This document shows, piece by piece, positions 23,507 through 27,793 of a stretch of 27,793 nucleotides of DNA. Source of the DNA: a virus; the IMG/VR virus record IMGVR_UViG_3300049845_000216, positions 1 through 27,793 of that record; one strand, written 5' to 3'. The position numbers were made by a program, and so were the translations under genes. The notes beneath the pieces were generated by a model, which ran no database searches, was not told the DNA's origin, and was given only the letters and a program-made list of their open reading frames with translations. Each line of letters begins with the position of its first letter. Positions within the stretch are counted from its first letter, which is position 1.

Positions 23507-23844
23507 GCGTGCTCTCCGCCGCGCGGAAGTTCGAAGTGAGGACCATCTTTGAACGTACTCCAGTCGCCGCCCCATGTGAGGGGCACGTTAAGTTCACCCG
23601 CCGCGAGCTTCATAGCGTCCGCGATCTTGTAGTACAGCGGCCAGTCCCACCGCACTTCACTCCCAACCTTCGCGGCCAGATCGACCGCGTGCCCTGTCAG
23701 ATGCCGCGAGTCCAGCGTGCGCGACGCCCCGATCTTCACCAACTCCCGCTGCCGCTCCAGCGTGCGCACACCCTCCGTGACGATGAACGGCACGGTCGTG
23801 ATCTCCGCAGCGCGCCGTACCACGGCAGCGAGGTCCGGATTCAC
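23503..23844 (-). CDS. Endolysin, M15-family peptidoglycan endopeptidase, about 113 aa
   Basis: A zinc peptidase of the VanY/T5-endolysin type that cuts peptide cross-links of the cell wall. Counting from GTG 23844, the motif SRHLTGHAVDL gives zinc ligands H48 and D55; DGPHFEL gives catalytic Asp100 and third ligand H103, spaced as in the family. EGVRTLERQRELVKIGAS is also typical. The start is uncertain: GTG 23844 lies one base after the stop of the previous gene with only a weak AAGG, while family members usually keep about 5-15 more residues, and here ARLLE just upstream looks family-like. GTG 23934 would give 143 aa but has no Shine-Dalgarno. No signal peptide, so a holin must release it. 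Ends in an ATGA overlap with the i-spanin. Confidence 0.88.
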   Translation of the reverse strand: MNPDLAAVVRRAAEITTVPFIVTEGVRTLERQRELVKIGASRTLDSRHLTGHAVDLAAKVGSEVRWDWPLYYKIADAMKLAAGELNVPLTWGGDWSTFKDGPHFELPRGGEHA

Positions 23845-23845
23845 C

Positions 23846-24145
23846 TCAAGAAGCCTTGCTTGGCACCGACTTGTTAGCGGGTGCCCGACGCTGGTAGGAC
23901 TTTCGGTGGTGCCAAACCTTGTAGGCGGTTCCACAGCCGAAGAGGGCGGCGGCGACGGAGAAGAGGACCATTTCCGGGGGAACCCAAGCCAAGTGGTAAA
24001 CGCGGTGAATAGCCGAGACACTTGTAATCCCCATTCCAATGAGGCCGAGATGCTGCGGCCAGTTATCTTGGTAGCGCGGGCTGAACAGCCCCGCCAAACA
24101 CAGGACGAAGACAAGGAAGAAGCTGGCCATCGTGAGCAGCGTCAT
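23846..24145 (-). CDS. Lysis-cassette membrane protein, possible second holin or antiholin, 99 aa
   Basis: Three hydrophobic segments are seen: about 3-21 (LLTMASFFLVFVLCLAGLF), 32-48 (HLGLIGMGITSVSAIHR) and 56-75 (EMVLFSVAAALFGCGTAYKV). A basic, probably cytoplasmic tail (WHHRKSYQRRAPANKS) follows. GGAGGAG stands eight bases before ATG 24145, a very strong site, and the ATG overlaps the preceding stop (ATGA). It lies directly before the endolysin. The topology and position suit a holin, antiholin or related pore protein; I cannot tell which of the two neighbouring membrane proteins sets lysis timing. Confidence 0.75.
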   Translation of the reverse strand: MTLLTMASFFLVFVLCLAGLFSPRYQDNWPQHLGLIGMGITSVSAIHRVYHLAWVPPEMVLFSVAAALFGCGTAYKVWHHRKSYQRRAPANKSVPSKAS

Positions 24146-24477
24146 TTGCTTTGCTCCTCCCCCAATCCCAGTCGTTTGCGAAGGAACTCCTTGATCGCCT
24201 TCCACACTTCGATGGGTTCAATTGCTTCAATGGTGTCGTGAACTTTGGCAAGCAGCGCCATCCCGAACAGCCCGAGCAGGAAACCGACCAGCCCGTCCGC
24301 CGACTCCATGCCCGCCACAACAGACACCCACTTGGTGCCGAAGTAAGCGAGCAAGCAGCCGCCAAGAAAAATGCCCGCCAAGGTCCACGGCGGTCGTCGC
24401 ATGAAGAACAAAGCCAAGGCGCTACCGGCGATCCCCGGCACGCTGGAGCGTAGTTCGTGAGGGATGTGCTCAAACAC
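24142..24477 (-). CDS. Holin candidate, 111 aa
   Basis: The start chosen is GTG 24477 (MFEHIPHELRSSVPG), six bases after GGGAGG; an ATG frame to 24573 runs through the upstream gene without support. There are three hydrophobic segments: about 14-26 (PGIAGSALALFFM), 31-52 (WTLAGIFLGGCLLAYFGTKW) and 60-77 (GLVGFLLGLFGMALLAKV). The C-terminus is charged and helical (VWKAIKEFLRKRLGLGEEQSK). This is the build of a class I holin that opens the inner membrane to let the endolysin out. It overlaps the coiled-coil gene by 8 bases and the next membrane gene by 4. Exact holin family not identified. Confidence 0.78.
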   Translation of the reverse strand: MFEHIPHELRSSVPGIAGSALALFFMRRPPWTLAGIFLGGCLLAYFGTKWVSVVAGMESADGLVGFLLGLFGMALLAKVHDTIEAIEPIEVWKAIKEFLRKRLGLGEEQSK

Positions 24478-24652
24478 TTGGAGCCTCCCGTGCCGCAACG
24501 TCGGCGTCCTTGGGAACCTGTGCTTTGAGCTTGGCGTTTTCCGCCTGCAGCACGTTGATGCGTGCGACTGCACGCGCCAACTCGGTCATTGCCATGTTGC
24601 GCTGGTTCTCCAGAATGGCCGCGAACACGGCCTGCTCATCGGGCTGTTCCAT
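24470..24652 (-). CDS. Small coiled-coil protein in the lysis cassette, 60 aa
   Basis: ATG 24652 is preferred: GGAG is six bases upstream, while ATG 24655 touches the site and GTG 24679 has none. The protein is one long helix with heptad-like spacing (AVFAAILENQRNMAMTELAR, then ARINVLQAENAKLKAQV) and an acidic end. Small coiled-coil proteins of this type are often found next to phage holins, but no activity is established. It overlaps the small membrane gene before it by 17 bases and the holin candidate by 8, so all three are probably translated together. Confidence 0.7.
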   Translation of the reverse strand: MEQPDEQAVFAAILENQRNMAMTELARAVARINVLQAENAKLKAQVPKDADVAAREAPSV

Positions 24653-24773
24653 CATCCTCTCCGTTATTGTTCTTTCCACGCTGGCAGTCCTTCACAACTT
24701 TCAGCACCAACGCAACAAGGAACACAATCCAAAAAACGACCACGAGTGCTTCAGCAACCGTGTGAATCTGCAC
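24636..24773 (-). CDS. Tiny single-span membrane peptide at the head of the lysis cassette, 45 aa
   Basis: GTG 24773 lies six bases after GAGGAG (24780-24785) and opens a frame to TGA 24636-24638. It has one hydrophobic span (EALVVVFWIVFLVALVLKVV) followed by a hydrophilic tail (KDCQRGKNNNGEDDGTAR). ATG 24797 in the same frame would add eight residues but lacks a site. It fills the otherwise empty 130 bases between the adaptor gene and the coiled-coil gene, with a 17-base overlap on the latter. Its build recalls single-span holins or spanin-like small lysis proteins. Short length means chance cannot be fully excluded. Confidence 0.6.
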   Translation of the reverse strand: MQIHTVAEALVVVFWIVFLVALVLKVVKDCQRGKNNNGEDDGTAR

Positions 24774-24783
24774 GGCACGCTCC

Positions 24784-25392
24784 TCAACGGTACGCATCCT
24801 TCTGGACAGACGCACCGAGTGCTTTCAATTGCCCAAGTGCTTCAACGTAGCGGTCTTCGTACATCTTCAGCACGTCCGCTTCGCCTTTCATAAACACGTA
24901 CGCATTGATGAGGGAGCCGTACAGCAGCACCGTCTCAAAGTTGTTGCCAAGCCACGACGTGCCCGTGTCCACGATGGACGCCGGGAAGCCCATGTAGCGA
25001 GCCTCCAGCGCGTAGGCCACGTCGGGTGTCGGTGCCACGATGTACTGCGCTTCGTTGAACACCGCGTAGAACTGCGGCACCGCCGTCGCCCCCTCGCTGG
25101 GGTACGCCTCACGCATGAACGACACATCCTTGTTCAGCAGGAACGTGTGCGAGCCCGCCTGCACAACGGCAAGCGACAGCGGTGACAGGAAGCCGGAAGG
25201 CAGCGCCACGTACGGACTCCCCACGCTGCACACCATCGACGCCAGCTTGCGCGTGGGAGGAATCTGCGCATCGAGGTAAATGCGCTGCTCAGCCTGTCGA
25301 ACAAAGCCGGGGATATTCGACACGAACGTCGTTTCCGAGTTCTCTGTCGTCTCCTCGATGACCGTGCCAAGTTGCGCGTACGTGAGCGCCAT
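24784..25392 (-). CDS. Head-tail adaptor protein, SU10-like, 202 aa
   Basis: The opening LTYAQLGTVIEETTENSETT and then FVSNIPGFVRQAEQRIYLD is characteristic of the phage adaptor family typified by the podovirus SU10 adaptor, which docks under the portal ring and connects capsid to tail. The rest alternates β-strands (SPYVALPSGFLSPLSLAVV) with a helical C-terminus (MKGEADVLKMYEDRYVEALG), as expected. ATG 25392 is preceded by AAAGG. It sits two bases after a small basic protein gene and is followed by the lysis cassette. Recognition is by motif memory, not by a search. Confidence 0.82.
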   Translation of the reverse strand: MALTYAQLGTVIEETTENSETTFVSNIPGFVRQAEQRIYLDAQIPPTRKLASMVCSVGSPYVALPSGFLSPLSLAVVQAGSHTFLLNKDVSFMREAYPSEGATAVPQFYAVFNEAQYIVAPTPDVAYALEARYMGFPASIVDTGTSWLGNNFETVLLYGSLINAYVFMKGEADVLKMYEDRYVEALGQLKALGASVQKDAYR

Positions 25393-25394
25393 GA

Positions 25395-25541
25395 TCAGCA
25401 GCCTTTAGCTTTGCCGCCCTTCTTGAACGGCTTGGCCCCGGGTGCTGGCTTCTTGCCGAACGGCGGAGCCATTCCCTTGCCGCCGAACGGCGGGGCCTTG
25501 CCAGCGGCCTTGGCCGCGAACGGGTTGGGTTTCTTAGCCAT
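25395..25541 (-). CDS. Small Lys/Pro/Gly-rich basic protein, 48 aa
   Basis: ATG 25541 opens a 48-residue frame (MAKKPNPFAAKAAGKAPPFG...) in which PPFG is repeated and the end is KPFKKGGKAKGC. It is strongly basic, with no acidic residues, and surely disordered; the single Cys is the last residue. The ATG overlaps the zinc-ribbon gene by 8 bases; GGAGG lies 11 bases before it, longer than ideal. A similar basic tail ending in GC occurs in the protein at 26553-26834. Such peptides are common near phage connector genes and may bind nucleic acid or virion proteins, which is not proven. Confidence 0.65.
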   Translation of the reverse strand: MAKKPNPFAAKAAGKAPPFGGKGMAPPFGKKPAPGAKPFKKGGKAKGC

Positions 25542-25854
25542 TTGTGATCGTGCCTCCAAGTGGTGAGATGACATCAATGACGCCTGCCGACACGGCAGTG
25601 CGTAGCCTGTCCGGAGCCGTGATGACGCGACTGTCATCGACGTTATCCGGACGCGGATTCTTCAGCGCCTCGACATCCACTACCGGGCGCTCTCCAACAA
25701 AATGCTGCGGCTGGTCGGGCACCCAGCAACTCGGGCACGCAAGCGTGGCCGTCGTCACGCGCTTGACCACGAGCGGCTTCAAGCGGAAGAGCTTGTAGCG
25801 TTGCCCGCAGACATCGCACAGTCCGACTGCCTTGCGACCGATGGCGTAGGTCAT
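25534..25854 (-). CDS. Zinc-ribbon protein in the connector region, 106 aa
   Basis: Two knuckles, C13/C16 (GLCDVCGQRYKL) and C40/C43 (ACPSCWVPDQPQHF), separated by a basic strand segment, form a typical zinc ribbon. The opening MTYAIGRKAVGLCDVCG with a later CPSCW and PDQPQHF is a pattern I know from small proteins encoded beside adaptor genes in many tailed phages. The C-terminal half is Pro/Asp-rich and probably extended (RPDNVDDSRVITAPDR). It starts in an ATGA overlap with the connector gene and ends overlapping the basic peptide gene. A structural role is likely; the exact function is unknown. Confidence 0.78.
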   Translation of the reverse strand: MTYAIGRKAVGLCDVCGQRYKLFRLKPLVVKRVTTATLACPSCWVPDQPQHFVGERPVVDVEALKNPRPDNVDDSRVITAPDRLRTAVSAGVIDVISPLGGTITNG

Positions 25855-26552
25855 GGCCGTCCGATCCGCCCGATGCGTGGTGTGATGCGAAACGGCACAC
25901 GCTGGCTGTCCTCTTGCGCGGCCAAGGTGAACTGCCGCTCGTACTCGGCCTGCAGCCCGTTGAGGCGGCTGCGCGCTTCCGGGTCAGGCAGCTTCATGGC
26001 CACGTAGTACGCCAGCCCCGCGACCAGCGCCGGGAAGTAACGCGGCGGCATGTCGGGCGTCGAAGTGGCCACACCCGGGTCCTCGATGCGGCGCATGCGC
26101 CAGTACACGAAGCGGAAGCTGTTGTCCTTCGGCACCGGCCAGAAGATCACGCTCGGCGCGTCACGCTTGCGGTCCACGAAGAACTGGCTGGGACGACCCT
26201 GCTGCAGCTTGTTGGGGATGGTGCTGTAGATGCTGAAGCCGATGCGCGCGATGGTGGCGTCGTGCTGGGATGCCTGCACGCCGTGGTTGGTGCGCAGCGT
26301 TCCTTCCAGCAGATCGATGGTGTCGGATGGCAGGGCATACGACGCCGTGCCAGCCACCAGCGAGATCGCGCCCTCCTCCACCGTCCACAGGTGGATGCCC
26401 CGGTTGGCCCACTCCAGCGTGAGCAGCGCCATGCTGCGGCGCGCGGTGCGCAAGTGGTAGCCGGTGCGTAGCTCCGTGCCCGCGCGTTCGAACGCCTCTT
26501 CCGCAAGGTCCGTGAAAGAGAGCGTGAATGCGGTTGTCCCAGACGTTGCCAT
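25851..26552 (-). CDS. Phage connector/adaptor-type tail protein, 233 aa
   Basis: A mostly helical N-terminal half (FTLSFTDLAEEAFERAGTEL) and a β/helix C-terminal half with RPSQFFVDRKRDAPSVIFWP, a FVYWRMRRIEDPG strand and FPALVAGLAYYVAMKLPDPE. This string of motifs recurs in podovirus-like neck proteins encoded beside SU10-type adaptors; I take it to be the second connector component (compare tail tubular A or P22 gp4-like proteins). The ATG directly follows the TAA of the previous gene, in frame, with no clear Shine-Dalgarno. The end overlaps the zinc-ribbon gene by 4 bases. The structural class is likely, the precise name uncertain. Confidence 0.78.
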   Translation of the reverse strand: MATSGTTAFTLSFTDLAEEAFERAGTELRTGYHLRTARRSMALLTLEWANRGIHLWTVEEGAISLVAGTASYALPSDTIDLLEGTLRTNHGVQASQHDATIARIGFSIYSTIPNKLQQGRPSQFFVDRKRDAPSVIFWPVPKDNSFRFVYWRMRRIEDPGVATSTPDMPPRYFPALVAGLAYYVAMKLPDPEARSRLNGLQAEYERQFTLAAQEDSQRVPFRITPRIGRIGRP

Positions 26553-26834
26553 TTAGCACCCGCGCTTGCGCGCTTTCCCCCAGCCTCGTGACTGCACCAA
26601 ACCACCCTCCTTGAAGGGCTTGGGCTTACCACCATCGACGGTGGAGTCAATGATCGAATCTTTGGTTTCGCGCCACCGTTTGCCGAGAGTCCCCTCAACG
26701 GGGGCTGGCTTGGGTGTCGGAGCCGGTGCCTTCGGCATCTTCTGCGTGAAGGCATCGTTGCTGCCGCGCTGGGGTCCCTTGGTGCCCGGTATCGGGTCCG
26801 TGGGCCTGCGTTTGGGGACAAATTCTTCGCTCAT
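26553..26834 (-). CDS. Basic, disordered small protein with GC tail, 93 aa
   Basis: ATG 26834 (MSEEFVPKRRPTDPIPG) is chosen because AGAGAGG lies six bases upstream; a longer frame to 26861 would overlap the preceding gene and lacks a site. The protein is Lys/Arg/Pro-rich with few hydrophobic residues (KMPKAPAPTPKPAP), ending in GKPKPFKEGGLVQSRGWGKA followed by RKRGC. The basic end with terminal Cys resembles the 48-residue protein at 25395-25541. It lies just after the repeat protein and directly before the connector gene. Function unknown; likely virion-associated by position. Confidence 0.7.
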   Translation of the reverse strand: MSEEFVPKRRPTDPIPGTKGPQRGSNDAFTQKMPKAPAPTPKPAPVEGTLGKRWRETKDSIIDSTVDGGKPKPFKEGGLVQSRGWGKARKRGC

Positions 26835-26857
26835 CTTAGCCTCTCTTTTCCGATGTC

Positions 26858-27793
26858 TCAAGCAACCTCAAGTTGACTGTTCAACGCGTCCCACACCACC
26901 AGATCGCCTCCTACCTCAAGGCGGTCCCCGATGTTCATGCCCCCGATGGCTAGGCCATCTGTCTGACCCCCGCCGCCCAGAATCGCCGCCCGCACACCGC
27001 TGGCCGTGGCCGCGATGGGGGTCGTCCCGATCTCCGGAGTGATCGTCTGCACCGACGCCTGCACACCGCTGGCCGTGGCCTGCACCGGGCTGGTCAGGAT
27101 GATCGTGCTCACCAGCATCGGCACGCCGCTGGCCGTGGCCTGCACCGGGCTGGTCGAAATCGTCACGTTGGTGGAGACAGCCGCCCCCACGCCGCTGGCC
27201 GTGGCGCTGACAGGCGCGGTCGCCACCGTCTCGTTCTGGCTGACGAGGGCCTGCACACCCGAAGCGGTCGCCGCCACCGGGGAGCCGCTGATTGTCGGGT
27301 TTAGGGCAACAGCGCAGGAAACACCACTGGCAGTCGCCGTGGCGACGTTGCCGAGGATCGTGATGTTGGTGGCGACGTTGGCCGCGACCCCGGAGGCGAA
27401 GGCAGTCGCCTCCCACGTGTCGATCCGGACGTTGTAGGTGATGGACGCCTGTACCCCGCTGGCGGTGGCCGCGACGGGGGTCGTGCTGATCGTGACATCC
27501 GAACCCTGCTGAACACTGGCCTGCACGCCGCTGGCGGTGGCAGCAACCGGCGTGGTTTCGACCGTGACGTTGCTTGCGACGTTGGCCGCAACGCCGCTGG
27601 CAGTCGCCTGCACTGGCGTGGTTTCGACCGTGACGTTAGTGGCGACGTTGGCCGCAACGCCGCTGGCAGTCGCCTGCACTGGCGTGGTTTCGACCGTGAC
27701 GTTAGTGGCGACGTTGGCCGCAACGCCGCTGGCCGTGGCGCTGACAGGCGCGGTCGCCACCGTCTCGTTCTGGCTGACGAGGGCCTGCACACC
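26858..27793 (-). CDS. Protein made of tandem 22-residue repeats (5' end missing)
   Basis: The frame is open at the right edge and the repeat pattern continues across it (GTG 27790 is preceded in frame by Gly, as inside a repeat), so the gene starts outside the window. The visible 310 residues hold 12 repeats of 20-24 residues with consensus VxAxVxxNVTIxTTPVxATASG, then a non-repeat end (GGMNIGDRLEVGGDLVVWDA). The repeats are Ala/Thr/Val/Ser-rich, almost without charge, and predict short β-strands, perhaps a stalk or solenoid. I do not recognise the family. As the gene precedes the connector genes, it may be a capsid-decoration or head-fibre protein; this is inference. It is followed after 23 bases by the basic GC-tailed protein. 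Confidence 0.75.
   Translation of the reverse strand, partial: GVQALVSQNETVATAPVSATASGVAANVATNVTVETTPVQATASGVAANVATNVTVETTPVQATASGVAANVASNVTVETTPVAATASGVQASVQQGSDVTISTTPVAATASGVQASITYNVRIDTWEATAFASGVAANVATNITILGNVATATASGVSCAVALNPTISGSPVAATASGVQALVSQNETVATAPVSATASGVGAAVSTNVTISTSPVQATASGVPMLVSTIILTSPVQATASGVQASVQTITPEIGTTPIAATASGVRAAILGGGGQTDGLAIGGMNIGDRLEVGGDLVVWDALNSQLEVA
27189..27259 (-). repeat. 71-bp direct repeat, copy 1
   Basis: Identical over 71 bases to 27723-27793, 534 bases away. 534 is a multiple of three, so recombination between copies would remove or add 178 residues without breaking the frame. Confidence 0.9.
27581..27712 (-). repeat. Perfect 66-bp tandem duplication
   Basis: Bases 27581-27646 and 27647-27712 are identical, and the identity runs about 20 bases into the next unit. 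Perfect identity suggests a recent expansion or active homogenisation of the array. Confidence 0.9.
27723..27793 (-). repeat. 71-bp direct repeat, copy 2 (reaches window edge)
   Basis: Identical to 27189-27259. The match runs to the last base of the window, so the true repeat may be longer. Confidence 0.9.

Larger units (their letters stand above)
26996..27793 (-). repeat. Coding tandem array, 12 visible units of about 66 bp
   Basis: Units of mostly 66 bases (range 60-72) code for the 22-residue repeats. Each ends in Ala-Thr-Ala-Ser-Gly or a near variant. Units are most alike near the right edge and more diverged toward the gene's end, and the array continues beyond the window. Confidence 0.9.

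Noticed and set aside
26550-26555. Readthrough of TAA between the basic GC-tailed protein and the connector
   Set aside because: The junction is in frame, but TAA is the least leaky stop, the upstream protein ends naturally at its Gly-Cys tail, and the connector N-terminus looks complete; plain re-initiation is simpler.
26996-27793. CRISPR array
   Set aside because: The repeats are continuous, in frame and code for a 22-residue protein pattern; there are no unrelated spacers of equal length and no cas genes.
1-27793. TAG-recoded genetic code
   Set aside because: Genes end in TGA, TAA and TAG in a mixed way at sensible places, so the standard bacterial code fits.
1-27793. tRNA genes, attachment sites, integrase or replication origin
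   Set aside because: No gap is large enough for such elements and no cloverleaf or integrase motif was seen; they may lie outside the window.

Overview
The window is a piece of a tailed bacteriophage (or prophage) genome. It is GC-rich and almost fully coding, with genes joined by 1-17 base overlaps. No tRNA, rRNA, CRISPR array or insertion sequence is visible. A Gram-negative host is inferred from an Rz/Rz1-type spanin pair, which is needed only where there is an outer membrane. A short-tailed (podovirus-like) virion is inferred from SU10-like adaptor/connector proteins, a set of candidate ejection proteins that includes a 2562-residue LPD38 protein, and the absence of a recognisable tape measure, tail tube or sheath gene. 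The host genus cannot be told from this sequence. Portal, terminase and major capsid genes are not in the window and probably lie beyond the right edge.

Layout. (1) Positions 1-2774, plus strand: the end of the replication module, with a DUF927-type primase-helicase cut by the left edge and two small proteins. (2) Positions 2704-27793, minus strand: one late operon read from right to left. In transcription order it holds a 22-residue-repeat protein cut by the right edge; a small basic protein; a 233-residue connector; a zinc-ribbon protein; a 48-residue basic protein; a 202-residue adaptor; a lysis cassette (small membrane peptide, coiled-coil protein, holin candidate, second membrane protein, M15 endolysin, i-spanin with the o-spanin nested inside it); a 296-residue fibre protein; a 581-residue protein with five Ig-like repeats; a Cys-rich 62-residue protein; a 616-residue tail protein; an 857-residue fibre with an S74 chaperone; a second Ig-like protein; two small proteins; and finally four proteins likely ejected with the DNA. 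The plus and minus modules converge and overlap by 71 bases with no visible terminator.

How it works together (inference): the helicase supports genome replication. The late operon builds the neck and tail machine, places fibres and Ig-like adhesins on it, loads internal proteins for DNA delivery, and lyses the host with holin, endolysin and spanins. Lysis genes lie inside the virion operon instead of at its end.

Most notable points: a 12-fold tandem 22-residue repeat protein with long exact DNA repeats; two fibre genes that are each followed by an Ig-like gene; a fibre/Ig-array junction where the stop codon (TAG) is directly followed in frame by ATG with no Shine-Dalgarno; a metalloprotease-like HELLH site inside the giant LPD38 protein; and two tiny membrane-protein genes (14812-14964 and 24636-24773) that a length cut-off would miss.
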